NCBI GenBank assembly: GCA_004154925.1 | Contig: QJNS01000077.1 | Location: forward strand, 234,229-298,228 | Direction: 5' to 3' | DNA: 64,000 bases | From: Monosporascus cannonballus | Lineage: Eukaryota; Ascomycota; Sordariomycetes; Xylariales | In this document: in pieces, positions 47,106-58,500 of the stretch | How the letters are laid out: each line of letters starts with the position of its first letter | Numbering within the stretch: the first letter of the stretch is position 1 | The notes under the pieces: model-generated | What the model was told of the DNA's origin: nothing | What the model saw: only the letters and a program-made list of their open reading frames with translations | Databases searched by the model: none | Program-made: the position numbers and the translations under genes

Positions 47106-48741
47106 CTACCGCCTGCCAGCCCTCCTCGCGCCCGCGCCCGCGGCCCCCAGCCTGCCCTTCTCCTTCTCCTTCTCCTGCTCCCTCAACAGCAGGTCGCGCA
47201 TGGCGGCGCGCGCGTTGCGGCTGCCGCCGAGCTTGGGCCCGCGCAGCACGTCCTCGTCCTTCTTGGCGCCGGGCTTCGCCGCCGACGAGGGCGGCGGCTG
47301 CTGCTTCTTGCGCCGCTGCTGCTGCCGCTGCGCCATCGCCTCCATGAACTCCCGCCGGAACTCCTCCGCGATTCGGTCGTCGGCCGCGCCCTCCTCCGAC
47401 GCCTCGGCGCCGGTGCCGGCCGCGGGGGTGCCGGCGGCGCCGGGCGGCGGTGTCGGGGTGTCGTAGACGTCGACTGGGGAAAATTGAGATGTTAGGGGGG
47501 GTTTCAATTTCCAATTAGAGCGGGGATAGGGGTTGGATAAGGAACCCGAGGGAAAGACTAGGAAGGAAATAAGGAAGGGAGAGGTTGACTTACGTCTGTT
47601 CTCCCGCAAGATCTCCTCGACTATCTGGTCGCGCTTGACGGCGTCGCTGCCGCGCCTGTTCCGCGGCCGCCAGGGCTTGCCGTCCCTGCCGAGCCTGACC
47701 TTGGTCGGCCGGGCGCCCTCCTTGCCGTCGTAGTCGTCCCCGACGTCCTCGCCCAGGAGCCGGCGCCGCGCGCGCTCCGTCATGGCCTCGTTCCGGCTGC
47801 GCGCCTCCTCGCCCAGGTCCACCTCCATCAGCTCGCCCTGCAGCGCCGGCTGCCTCTCGAGCGGCTTCGTGGCCGTGAGCTTGCTGCTGCCGCCGGGTTG
47901 CTGGTGGTCCGTGATTTGTGTGTTCGTAGACGGTTGCTGCTGGTTACTATCGGATGACAACGACGATTGGTCCCGCTGAGTAGCGGTGGCGGCGGCAGGG
48001 GAGTGGCGCCTGGCTAGTTCGGATTCTATGTATTCCATCCTTGCTCCATTAGTCGCCGTCCCGTAAAAGGGGGGAAAAAAAAAGTCCTTTCGAGCTCCAT
48101 ACTGCAAAATGGCCCACGCCCGGCTTCAAGGAAAAATAAACTCACATGTGCTTGTTAATAAGCTCGCCCGACAGCCCTGTCTGCGGCGCGAACCGCTTGC
48201 TCGCGTCCGCTATGGCCGCGGCAGTCGTCCTGGAGCGCTCCAAGACCCGGCTCTCCTCCTCGCGGATCATGAGGCTCAGCTTGTCGTTCATCCCTTCCCG
48301 CTGTTGCTCCTCCGCCGGCGCGTCGCCCTCGCCCCGGGACAGGGCGTCGTTCGCGCTGAACTTGACGCCGCCCAGCTTCGACCTCCGCGCGTTGCGCAGC
48401 CGCAGCACCTCGGCAACCGATAGGCCGGTCTCGTCCTCCTCTTCCTCCTTCTTTGCCGCCCCTGTCGCCGTCGCTGTCGCCGTCGCTGTCGCTGTTGCTG
48501 TTGCTGTTGCAGATGCGTCATCCTCGCCACCCTGGACCGCGGCGCCGTCTGGAGAAGCCGACGACGGTTGGGGGACCGACGGCGCGTTGTCGCGCGCAGA
48601 TTCGGATGTCGTCGTCGTCGTCGTCGTCGACGCCTGTGGTGTTGGTGTTGCTCCGTCCTCGACCTCGGCGCGCTGTCGGTACGCCTTGCGCTTCTTGCCG
48701 CGGAAGACCACCTGAGGCAGGGGCGCGGTTTCAGTGTCCAT
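47106..48741 (-). CDS. Tls1 / C9orf78 (Hep59) family splicing protein
   Basis: Minus-strand exons 48146-48741, 47594-48039 and 47106-47473 give 469 aa. The splice at 48145/48040 restores GELINKHMMEYIESELARRHS, the family hallmark (NKHMxxYIExEL), and the second joins NRR to LDVYDTPTP. The N-terminus VVFRGKKRKAYRQR and the LSVAEVLRLRNARRSKLGGVKFS block also match the family. Tls1 in fission yeast and C9orf78 in humans bind the Brr2 helicase/Prp8 region of the spliceosome and influence splice-site choice and telomere-related transcripts. Residues about 77-94 are a pure Ala-Thr dipeptide run coded by a hexanucleotide-like repeat. The C-terminal third is Glu/Arg/Ala-rich with long helices. The exons are strongly GC3-biased. 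Divergent from acylphosphatase. Confidence 0.88.
48467..48511 (-). repeat. Coding repeat giving an (Ala-Thr)n run in Tls1
   Basis: On the plus strand GTCGCT/GTCGCC/GTTGCT hexamers alternate; on the coding strand these are GCx-ACx codon pairs that give eight or nine Ala-Thr dipeptides. Synonymous variation among units (GCG, GCA; ACA, ACG) suggests it is not a very recent slippage product along its whole length. Confidence 0.85.
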
Positions 48742-49228
48742 GACGGTCGCTTGCGGTTCGAGGGCGCTAATTGGGGTATCTAGGCCGGCGTAAAAACTAG
48801 TGTCTTGCGGCCCGTAGATGAATGTCGACGGGATTGATGCTACTGATAGATAGAGACCTGTCTCAGAGGTGTTGCGTGTGGGTTATATCGTTGGTTATTT
48901 TGGATGTTGTCACTACCGGCGTTCGGTTTAGCACAGACCGCTAAGAAAAAGCACGGGATACAGGGGAAGCCAATCTGGGCTAAGGTACCTAGGTAAACAG
49001 CGCTGGCCCGCTTATCGCCGCGTCATTGGCCATTCTCGCCCATCCTCGCATGCACGTACGTACCTAGGTACTCACAGGGTAATTGATAAAGCTCCACTGA
49101 TGGCCCCCTTGCTACCCTTGTACGTAGCTCTGTTAAACTGCACCTCGAGACCATCCAGGCATTCTTCGACGTTAGACCTCACCTCTAAGTTAAGAACAAA
49201 GCGCTACAAACAGGACGCAATCACCAAG
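48742..49228. promoter_or_regulatory. Divergent promoter Tls1 / acylphosphatase with paired TACCTAGGTA palindromes
   Basis: A 487-bp divergent promoter. Two copies of the 10-bp perfect palindrome TACCTAGGTA lie at 48986-48995 and 49061-49070, 75 bp apart. Related palindromes occur in the divergent promoters at 485-496 and 53585-53602. Whether a factor binds them is not known to me. Confidence 0.55.
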
Positions 49229-49886
49229 ATGGCAGCACAGAGGGTACGTAATCAACCCTTAGTTACCTAGTCTACGATTGCAATTAAATACCAACGCCGC
49301 CTAATCATCCAGATCTTCTTCGTCGCCCACGGCAGAGTCCAAGGTATGTGTGTCTTGTAACCCCACAGCCGACGAATACGCCCGTCGTTCCGGCTTAGCG
49401 CTCCATCTCTCTCTCTCTTCTGGAGCTTCGGCGTCTGACGTCACTCGGATCCCCGCGTCGCAGGAGTCAACTTCCGCTACTTCACGCAGAAGAAGGCGAC
49501 CGAGTACAGGATCACGGGCTGGTGTCGCAACACCGATGAGGCGACGGTAAGTATCTGGAGAAGGCGACTCTTTTGTTGGCTTCATTGGCTATCATCCACA
49601 CCCCCCACCCCCACCCCCTTTCCGGTGGCAGTACAGACAGGGACACAGAAAGGGATGGATGCAGACCGAGCGAGCCGGCCACATATGACGAGTTGGTTGG
49701 ACTGACTGATTGACTGACCCGATCTATCCGCCCCAGGTCGAGGGCGAGGCCCAGGGCGAAGAGGACGTCATCAAGCGGTTCCTGAAGGACGTCAATAACG
49801 GCCCTCCGCACGCGCGGGTCGTCAAGGTGGAGACCCAGCCGCGGGACCTACAGGAGGGCGAGACCGCCTTCGAGGTGCGACGATGA
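49229..49886 (+). CDS. Acylphosphatase
   Basis: Four exons, 49229-49243, 49313-49343, 49464-49546 and 49737-49886, give 92 aa, the normal length of the family. Joined sequence: MAAQRIFFVAHGRVQGVNFRYF, then GWCRNTDEATVEGEAQGEED, and a tail PPHARVVKVETQ. The GRVQGVxFR loop carries the phosphate-binding Arg, and GWCRN carries the catalytic Asn. Acylphosphatases hydrolyse carboxyl-phosphate bonds such as in acetyl phosphate or 1,3-bisphosphoglycerate in the cytosol. The first exon encodes only five residues (MAAQR), and the introns are 69, 120 and 190 bp, so coding makes up less than half of the gene. Convergent with PRP16, 288 bp apart. Confidence 0.93.
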
Positions 49887-50174
49887 GGGAGTCGATTATT
49901 ATCTGCGAAGGGAACGAAGGCCGTACGTCTTTAGGTCCTGTGTAGGTGGCGTTTATAAATTAGAGATTTTAGACAGGCACGGTTGCCCCGGGAGTCGTTC
50001 GGTGTATTAGATCATGGCGGGAGATAGGGGTTAATTACGGGGGTCGAACAAGAAACCCATTATTACCGTCCCGGATCGAGCTCGCTCTCTCCTGTGCAAC
50101 CCAGGCATTAATTACTATTATGGTTCAATTAGCATAGGCGCTCTCATTTATTCTGCTATCCAAAATATCCCAAG

Positions 50175-53123
50175 TCAAAATCCCCTAGCCTTCCTCTTAA
50201 CGACGGGTCTCTTAACGGCGCCGGACTTGATGATCTTCTTCTCGCTGCCATCCGGCCCCGCCGTCTTCTTCTTGGCGGCGCGGCGCTCCTCCTCGGCGCG
50301 CAGCTTCTCCTCGTGGCGGCGCTTGTCCTCGGCCATCTGGGCCTCGATCTCCATGCGGCGGTTGAACTCGGTCTCGGTGACCTTGCGGTCGCGGGCCGAG
50401 TAGCCCTTCTCCTTGACCGAGTAGAACACGCCGCCGAGCTCGGCGAGCCAGCGCGGGTCGACGGCCGTCACCGTCGACATGTACTCCTTGGAGGTGAGGA
50501 TGAGCTCGTGGTAGATGACGTAGTCGGGCAGGAAGCCCAGCCCGTAGAGCGCGCTCGTCGGGTGCAGCTGCACCGTGACCGACGTGCGCAGGTTCACGTA
50601 CTCGCCGACGCCCTTGACCTTGGCCGCCTGGTGGTAGTAGCCCGAGCAGATGCACTTGCGGATCACGTCCCAGTCGGTGCCGCAGCTGACCATCTGCATC
50701 TTCTGCATCCTCATGATGTCGAGCAGCTGGTCCCGGATCTCCTTGGCGCGCCGCAGCGACTTGGGGTGCAGGAAGTGCCGCGTGCACCAGCCGTCCGAGT
50801 AGCCGTTGGACTTCCACTGCGAGTACACGTGCAGGTAGGTGAGGTGGTCCGACTCGGGCACGAAGAACTTCTCCCGGGCCGCGTCCGACTCCTCCTGCCG
50901 CTCCTTGGGCCGGTAGAAGACGTTCGGCACCGAGAGCATGGAGACGATGGTGACCATCTCCTCGCTGCAGCCGTATTCCTCGGACATGATCAGCAGCTTC
51001 GCCAAAGACGGCTCCATAGGAAAGGCGTTCATCTTGGCCCCGAGATCCGTGAGCTCTCCGAGGTTGTCCAGCGCTCCTAGGGCCCACAGGTCGAAGAGGG
51101 AAGTCGTGATAGTGTCTTGCGGAGGCGGATCCATGAAGTCGAAGTCGAGCAGATCTCGGACGCCCAGAGATTTTAGCAGCAGAACCGTGTTGCTAAGGTT
51201 CGTCCTTTGAATCTCGGGGATGGTAGAGATATATAGCTCCTCTTTATAGGCCTTTTCCGTATAAAGTCGAAAGGCCTTACCGGGCCCCGTACGTCCCGCA
51301 CGGCCAGCTCGCTGACCGGCATTCGCTTGTGAGATCGGCGTGATCTGGAGAGTATCCATTCCCATCCGCGGGTTATACACCTTGAGTTTCGAATACCCTG
51401 CATCGACGACGTACATGATATTGTCGACCGTCAAACTCGTCTCCGCAATATTGGTGGCCACAATGCACTTCCGCACGCCGGGGGCCGCCCTGTCAAAGAT
51501 CTTGGCTTGCAGATCCGCAGGCATCTGACTGTATATAGGCAGGATACTGAGCTCTGGCGGGTCGTTGAGCGCGCTTAGACGTTCGCGAACGAGCTCGCAG
51601 GTGCACTCAATATCCTCCTGGCCCGTCATGAAGACTAGAATGTCGCCGGGGCCCATGGAAACATGAATGGCCAGCACCTGTTGGACGGCTTGGTCCACAT
51701 AGTCCTCCACGGGTGACCTGTGGAACATGATATCCACTGGGAAGGTTCGTCCCGGAATGAAAAACTCGGGCGCGCCGCCGAAGAACTCGGAGAACCGCTT
51801 CGAGTTCATAGTAGCGGATGTGACGATAAGCTTAAGATCCCTGCGGCGCTGTAATATCTTGTTGAATAACCCCATCAGCACATCGGTATTGAGAGCCCGC
51901 TCGTGGGCCTCATCCATGATTACACACGAGTAGCGGTCTAGATCCGGTTCGTTGAGGGATTCTCGAAGTAGGACGCCGTCTGTCATATACTTGATGACCG
52001 TGTCTTTGCTCGTGCAGTCTTCAAAACGGATGGCGTAGCCGACGGTGCTGCCCAGCTTTACCTCCATCTCTTCGGCGACGCGTTTGGCCACACTCATGGC
52101 CGCGACTCTTCGAGGTTGGGTACAGCCGATCATCCCAAGCTTAGTGTATCCGTCCTCATAGAGAAACTGTGTCAGCTGAGTGGTCTTCCCCGAGCCCGTT
52201 TCTCCAACCACGATAACCACCTGGTTGTCTCGGATGACTCTGAGAAGATCTTCCCGCACTGCAAACGCAGGGAGAAACTCCCTCTGTTCCCTCAACGTCT
52301 TGCTCTGGCTGAAGCTGCTGGCACCGTCGTTCTTCTTCATATGTTCGCTGAACTTGTTGCCGCCGCCTCTCGGCCCGTCTTCCTCGGTAGCGATCGGCAG
52401 AGCGCTGTCGCCCTCGTCTTCCTTCACGCCCATCACATTCCCGAGCGTCGTGCCGGCAAGGTTCGTGGCTTCTTGAGCCTGCCGCTGACGCTCCCGCTGT
52501 TGTCGCCTCTCCCTTACGACCCGGCTCCCTTTCCGACTGAACACGGCCATGTCGCTCTGGTAGTCTTTGACGGCGGGCACGGGCTCCAGCTGCTTCGTGA
52601 ATACGGTGCGACCATCCAGGAAGGGCGGCTTCAGATCGTGGACCAACAGGTGCACCCGGGTGCCCTCGTCATCGTCGTCGAAGTCGTCGGCCAAGCCCCG
52701 TCTCTGCGCCACTCCCGACGTCAACATGCGGTTCGTCTCCCAAGCGTCGACATCCTTCTGCCTCTGCAATTGGCGGGCGTTCATATGCCGTCCGGCCTTC
52801 CTCTCGACCAGTTCGACCTCCCGCTGCTGCTGCTCGACCCACGACGTGTCGTAAGACCCGAACGGGTTATGCGACTCGTCACCGAAGGCGCGCCCACCCT
52901 CGTCATCGAGATACCAGTCGCGGTCGAGGGCATTTTGGTCCTGCTCGCTGACTAAGGGTTCGGGGACGTCGAACTCGTGCTGCCTTGGGGTCGCAGCGCG
53001 GTTATGTAGGCGATGTGGAACATGGCTGCGCTTGGGCAGGGAGGCATAGCGGTCGTCGGAACGAAGAGGGTTGAAGTCGAGCTTGCGCCGCTTAGGGCTG
53101 AAGTTCCCGTCCTCGCGGTCCAT
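50175..53123 (-). CDS. PRP16: PRP16 pre-mRNA-splicing DEAH-box ATP-dependent RNA helicase
   Basis: One exon, 982 aa. The order of motifs is that of a DEAH helicase: GETGSGKTT (308-316), [27 protein letters not shown] (404-407), SATMN (436-440), [13 protein letters not shown] and [13 protein letters not shown], followed by winged-helix, ratchet and OB-fold regions ([30 protein letters not shown]). The 290-residue N-terminus with [25 protein letters not shown] and the [21 protein letters not shown] lead-in point to Prp16/DHX38 rather than Prp2, Prp22 or Prp43. Prp16 remodels the spliceosome between the two catalytic steps. The C-terminus is basic. Codons from about 50200 to 50950 are more strongly GC-ending than the rest, so the antisense strand is open over 250 codons there; I regard that as a shadow. 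Confidence 0.95.
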   Translation of the reverse strand: MDREDGNFSPKRRKLDFNPLRSDDRYASLPKRSHVPHRLHNRAATPRQHEFDVPEPLVSEQDQNALDRDWYLDDEGGRAFGDESHNPFGSYDTSWVEQQQREVELVERKAGRHMNARQLQRQKDVDAWETNRMLTSGVAQRRGLADDFDDDDEGTRVHLLVHDLKPPFLDGRTVFTKQLEPVPAVKDYQSDMAVFSRKGSRVVRERRQQRERQRQAQEATNLAGTTLGNVMGVKEDEGDSALPIATEEDGPRGGGNKFSEHMKKNDGASSFSQSKTLREQREFLPAFAVREDLLRVIRDNQVVIVVGETGSGKTTQLTQFLYEDGYTKLGMIGCTQPRRVAAMSVAKRVAEEMEVKLGSTVGYAIRFEDCTSKDTVIKYMTDGVLLRESLNEPDLDRYSCVIMDEAHERALNTDVLMGLFNKILQRRRDLKLIVTSATMNSKRFSEFFGGAPEFFIPGRTFPVDIMFHRSPVEDYVDQAVQQVLAIHVSMGPGDILVFMTGQEDIECTCELVRERLSALNDPPELSILPIYSQMPADLQAKIFDRAAPGVRKCIVATNIAETSLTVDNIMYVVDAGYSKLKVYNPRMGMDTLQITPISQANAGQRAGRAGRTGPGKAFRLYTEKAYKEELYISTIPEIQRTNLSNTVLLLKSLGVRDLLDFDFMDPPPQDTITTSLFDLWALGALDNLGELTDLGAKMNAFPMEPSLAKLLIMSEEYGCSEEMVTIVSMLSVPNVFYRPKERQEESDAAREKFFVPESDHLTYLHVYSQWKSNGYSDGWCTRHFLHPKSLRRAKEIRDQLLDIMRMQKMQMVSCGTDWDVIRKCICSGYYHQAAKVKGVGEYVNLRTSVTVQLHPTSALYGLGFLPDYVIYHELILTSKEYMSTVTAVDPRWLAELGGVFYSVKEKGYSARDRKVTETEFNRRMEIEAQMAEDKRRHEEKLRAEEERRAAKKKTAGPDGSEKKIIKSGAVKRPVVKRKARGF

Positions 53124-53369
53124 CGTGTGAAGTCCTTACTTATGGAAAAGTTACGCGCGAGAACAAGCGGACGGCTATACGGTATAAGTTTATCGTCTAG
53201 AACCAGGGGAGCATCTTCTTTTTTCATAGCAATAACAATTTAGTAAAGCGAGCGAAATTCTTATACCACTACGACCTGGCAACAACTAATCGATAATGCT
53301 CGGGTATTGTAGGTCGGTAGGGGACCTTGAAATGGGTGGCCACTGTAAATAAACTTTGTTTGAGGACCA

Positions 53370-53434
<65 letters not shown>

Positions 53435-53883
53435 NNNNNNNNNNAACTAATCGAAAATGCGCGGGTATTGTTGGGCGGGAGGGGACCCTGAAATGGGGGG
53501 CCCCTGTAAACAAACTTTGTTTGAGGACAAGCCCCGCCCCCCCCCCCCCTTTCCCCGGATTGGGAGCGACCGACCAACATGGCCTACCTACCTAGGTAGG
53601 TACGTACTGTGGTAGGTACTACAGTATGCGGTCGGGAAAAGCTCTGGCCAGTCTTACCCACCAACAGCAGATCGAAAAGAAAGCGAAGTTGCGCGATAAG
53701 AGATAAGCCCCGCTAAATTTTCCAAATTTCAAAAGTTCGACCAAGACAAATCAAATCCGCTTCGATATTTCAAAAAGAAAGCTCGTCGCGGGGTATCATC
53801 ACAGCGGCACAAGCTCATCTTCGCAGAAAGAGGGACTTGATTTTCTTCGTCCGGTCGCAGAGTCACGCCGACGGGAAACGATT
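53124..53883. promoter_or_regulatory. Divergent promoter PRP16 / PWP1, with assembly gap and 18-bp palindrome
   Basis: A 760-bp divergent region whose real length is uncertain because it contains an N gap with a duplicated flank. At 53585-53602 lies an 18-bp perfect palindrome made of nested TACC/GGTA units around TACCTAGGTA, followed by more GTACGTAC and GGTAGGTAC words up to 53621. Confidence 0.55.
53284..53540. other. Assembly gap with 65-G run and duplicated flank
   Basis: The segment 53284-53369 is repeated as 53445-53531 with many differences, mostly to G or C (for example CGATAATGCTCGGG against CGAAAATGCGCGGG). Between them are 65 G (53370-53434) and ten N (53435-53444). The second copy runs into a C-rich run (about 53532-53549), then unique sequence. 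The order clean copy, poly-G, N, bad copy, C run repeats that of the gap near 34.1 kb on the other strand. A real C run that stops reads, with dark cycles called as G, would explain it. Confidence 0.85.
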
Positions 53884-55565
53884 ATGTCGTCCATGATCAC
53901 CACCTCGGCCTGGGTTCCGCGGGGATTTGCGGCGCCCTTCCCGGCCAAGTACAAGTTCGACGAGGCCGAGTTCGAGCGCATAGCGGAGCTGGCCAAGCTG
54001 CAGCTGGACGACGCCAATGAAGACTTGGAAGAAGCCCAAGAAGAGGAGAAAAACGCGGCAAGCGGTGCGAAGACGGAGGGCGACTCCAAGACCACGGAAT
54101 CTGCCGCCGATGATAACGAGCCGGAAGAGTGAGTTGGTGTAGCCAATAGAGTCCTTGCTGAAAATTGGTTACTTACCTCTGGCGGCAATATAGAATAAAT
54201 ATCGACGATGACGATCTGAAGGAGTACGACTTAGAGCACTACGACGATGATGACGACGATGCCGAAGGTCAGAGTATGGACATGTTCGGAAACATTAAGT
54301 CATTGACATATTACGAAAACAACAAAGACGACCCGTACATCACGATACCCGACGGCGAAGATGAGGACGACGACGACCGCGAGGAGCTGCAGATTCTCGC
54401 TACGGATAATTTACTACTTGCTGCCAAAGTAGAGGACGAGCTTGCGCATCTCGAAGTCTATGTGTACGAAGACGAGGCGGACAACCTCTACGTCCACCAC
54501 GACATCATGCTTCCTGCCATACCCCTATGCGTCGAGTGGCTCGATATACCAGTCGCAAAGCCCAGCGTAGAGCAGGACTCGACCGCCAATTTCGTCGCCA
54601 TAGGGACAATGGATCCTGATATCGAGGTCTGGGATTTGGACACCGTGGACTGCATGTATCCCAATGCGATCCTGGGGCAAGGAGGCAACCCCCCCAAGGA
54701 CGAGGAGAAGAAGAAAAAGAAAAAGAAGAAGTCCAAGAAGGCCAATGACGAGTACCACATCGACGCTGTTCTTTCTCTAGCGGCCAACCGGAAACACCGT
54801 AACCTCCTGGCTTCGGCGTCAGCGGACAAGACCGTGAAGCTGTGGGATCTGAACACGACGAAATGCGCCAAGTCATACTCATACCACACTGACAAGGTGT
54901 GCTCCCTAGCCTGGCACTCTGTCGAGTCAACAGTACTTTTGAGTGGAAGCTACGACCGAACAGTGGTCGCCGCGGATATGCGAGCACCGGAGGCCCAGGC
55001 CCCAAGATGGGGCGTCGAGAGCGACGTCGAGAACGTTAGATGGGATCCCCACGATCAGCACTATTTCTACGTCTCGACGGAAAACGGCATCATCCACTAT
55101 CACGACGTGCGGAATGCGCCATCATCGCCAACCGCAAGCAAGCCTGTGTGGACCTTACAAGCTCACGACCAGTCGCTCTCGTCCTTCGACATCAACGCGC
55201 ATATTCCCGGGTACGTGGCAACCGGGTCCACCGACAAGACGGTCAAGCTGTGGAATATCCAGCCTACGGGGCCTGCCATGGTTGTATCCCGAAACCTGGA
55301 CGTCGGAAAGGTGTTCTCGACGACGTTTGCTCCTGACGCGGAAGTAGCTTTCCGCCTCGCGGTTGCCGGGAGCAAAGGCACTCTCCACGTCTGGGATACT
55401 AGCACCAACGCTGCGATACGCCAAGCGTTTGCGCATAAGATCGCCGACAAGTCCGAGGGGGAGGTTAAAGAGCGACTTGTTGGCGTCACAGAACTGGAAA
55501 GCTCGTCAGAAGAGGAAGACGGGGACGATGACGACCAGGAAGGCGAGTCGATGGATGAGGATTGA
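53884..55565 (+). CDS. PWP1: PWP1 periodic tryptophan protein (WD40, ribosome biogenesis)
   Basis: Exons 53884-54128 and 54194-55565 give 538 aa; the 65-bp intron splits a Glu codon (phase 2). The N-terminus MSSMITTSAWVPRGFAAPFPAKY is the highly conserved PWP1 start, followed by an acidic region (DDDDLKEYDLEHYDDDDDD) and MDMFGNIKSLTYYENNKDDPYITIPD. WD40 repeats follow: CVEWLDIPV.., AIGTMDPDIEVWDLDTVD, then HRNLLASASADKTVKLWDLNTTKC, STVLLSGSYDRTVVAADMR, HIPGYVATGSTDKTVKLWNIQ and FRLAVAGSKGTLHVWDT. A lysine run EEKKKKKKKKSKK sits between repeats. The C-terminus is again acidic. Pwp1 acts in the nucleolus on pre-rRNA processing of the large subunit and, in animals, on Pol I transcription. Divergent from PRP16. 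Confidence 0.94.
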
Positions 55566-58500
55566 TTTGGTGATGGGCCAATAGAACCCATTATTGATGT
55601 CTTGCAGACATGGAAGGGGTCTGGTGAAAGATCTGACATCTCGATCTTGCTAGCTTCTACGGTCAGTCTTCCGATTTGTCAGACGACAAGTTCGATATCC
55701 CGGTGCAACGTGCCGACGGGGCTCCATGACCGCTGTTTAAGATCTTGTCCCAAAGCATCGCCATTTACCAGCATATGCCTGTTAATGACCTACTGTGGCC
55801 ACAAGGTCTTTACATTTGATATAACATCATACAGTAGGATAGCTACGTAGGCGCGGGAGGCATGCTCTGCGAAGTGCCGCATAAGATGTCAATAATCAAA
55901 GGGAGACAGACCCCCCGAATGCGCTATGCTAGATGGCCTCATCAGCATGGGGTACATCAACCTTCATTATTCGATAGGGCATTGTCGAAATCGACTGACA
56001 CGCAATCGTGCGAAAGACTTTCGTCCTCTTCAAGCTCTCTGGCGGGGAGCTGGTGAGGACCACGGTGATCATCATACTATAACATTTCCTAAAGTTGTGT
56101 TGCGTTTCTGAATATAACTTGTCTGGAATAAGGAACGAGGGTTTCGGCCCCGTTCTCGCGCGCGCGAAATCGTGGCGATGAGGGTGAGTTGCGGGAGGTG
56201 TAACCAACTGCCTAACCCTATGTAGTTCTAGACGCGAGGGCGATAAACGCATGATTAACTCAGTCCCGGGTGGGGCTTCTAGTCACCCACTTTCCGGGAA
56301 AAAGAAAAAGAAATGGGCGACCATGGTTTTGGGTTGCCCCATTCAATTCTATTTCAGAGGGTGGGCGCCAGTTTTCTGAACCTGCCTGTGCGCTGATCAA
56401 TTCGATAAGAAGCAAAGACAGGCAGTGATGCTGAAACATTGAACAGGGGCACCTCCCTAAGCAAAGGACGACAAAAACACTCGACCAATCATGGGAGCAT
56501 CTATGCGCCCTCACACGGCACGGTCTGTTTCAAGTTTCGAAGAGCCAGAACCCTTCAGTGCCCGCCTGTGCCCGCTAAAAAGCATTTCCCCCTGCTTACG
56601 CCGCCCACCACGCCCTATGTTGGGCATCATGCACTCCACACCAACGGAGTGTTTCTTTAAAGGCAGTTCGATCAGGATACCCATCTAGTCGCTTACTACC
56701 GTTTTGATCATGCGGGGAGGGGGCGTGGTGCCCAGATCTACCGAGCATTCCTAGTCCGACAGTCTGACTGTCAAGACACTGGAGGAATGGGTATGGCCTC
56801 GACTTGGCGGATCGAAAGGAACAGGAGGATGTCGATAGACGGCGTCCGCCCGAGTCTGCCTGACGTTACACACATATTGGAAAAATATTTCAGGCCGAAT
56901 GCTCCATTGTCACCACTGGCATAATATTAAGCACCTAGGATCTGCCGAGGCCCGAAAGCTGTCCAGCGTCGCAGCTAGTAAATTGACAGATCAGGCCAGT
57001 TGACGACTTTGGTTCCTGCAATTGGCGATGCCCTGGGTTTATCCCGTCAGTCACTCGCCCAGGGTATCAACCGACCCCGTTCCGATAAATTCGTGAACCG
57101 CGTAAGGATAGGAACAACTCAAATCCTGCCCATCTCACCCGATACGCGCACGTCCACATACCAACAAACACCTGATAGTTGATGATTATTGATGCCGTGC
57201 ATAGCATCTGAGTACGTGGTGATAAAGACGGAGGCCCACGTCGCTGTGACCGCGTGAGGCCCGGAGTGGTTCGGGGGGGAGTTGCATGCAGCACCGTATT
57301 ACCGCATGCATACATCTGTGAGGTGATGTGATGGTATTGCTCGATTGAGGTTAAAACACCAGCCCGCTTCGTCCTCGTTGGTTGGCCGTGGTGTTGTTCC
57401 TGCATTGGTGGCTGAGCCGACGTGGACTTTCGAACGAGTGGGATACAGCGCGAGATCGAGAAACCCACAGAAAGAGGTAAGGGGGAAGACGGGACCTGAT
57501 TGGGCTCACAGAAGATCCCGATTTGGCCAATCTGGGGTTTTGATTCGTTGGAGTCCAACATTTAAGCATGGGCTTCGGCGACCTAGCCGATCCGCTATCC
57601 TTGTCATGGACCCTGACAGGCTGGCTGGCTCTTTAAGGCCCCGTCGTCTCACCTGCCTCTAACCCGAAATATCGATCCCATCAAAATTTCCACAAGGGGG
57701 TGGCTACTCATGGCCGCTGTTTTAATGGTTGGTAGGTGGACGATGGGGTGGGGCAATGACTCGCAGTGCCAGAGCGGCACGAGTTGGTCGCCCACCTTCC
57801 TTCTCCTGACGCGCGTTGCCTAAGAAGGCGAGATTCGCGGGACAGACAAACTTGATGAGAACACTTCTTGTGTGCATGTGCCTTCTGAAAAGGGAATGAG
57901 GGTAGAGGATGGACGGAGCCTGAGGATGGGTGGAAATCGGGGTTGTTCACGCATTATCGTGGTCTACTTAGTTCAAGTACAACAAATTGATGACATTCCG
58001 TAGGGCACAACCCAAACAGGAGACCCGCAATGCCCAGTTGGAACTGTTTCCTTTCAGACGTCTACACCCCGGTGCGCATGCATAACCCAGCCAAAACCCT
58101 TCTTCTCACCACCCTCATTTACCATCTGTTTCCCCATCTCCGGGTGAGCTTTCACTTTACTTTCCACTTATTCCGTTCCTTTCCCTCTACTGTGAGGTAT
58201 ACTCCCTCCCAGTCCGTTCTCTATGAACTGATCAGTTGGTCCTCGACACTTATCGCAGGTCACGATTCTCAAGTCACTGGAGGCATCTGAAGCACCCTTC
58301 CTTTCTCTCACGAGACGTCAAGCTCTTGTTACCACAATCCTTTACCCCAGAAACCCGGTTGTTTCACTGTTTCTATTCGGAGTACACCGTACACAGCAGA
58401 ATCGACGAACCGATCTTCGTTCAAGGCCTGTATGTTCTGGACAATAAGACTTAACATACAGTACAGTCTGGAACAATTGAACGAGCAGCGATCTGCGTCC

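Noticed and set aside
47047..47514. Additional open frames over the Tls1 3' exon on both strands
   Set aside because: Shadows of the strongly GC3-biased Tls1 exon; Arg/Gly/Ala-rich without conserved features.
50313..51080. 255-codon open frame on the plus strand opposite PRP16
   Set aside because: It is exactly antisense to the GC-ending part of the PRP16 exon and is open only because GC-rich codons remove stops from that frame. No motif of its own.
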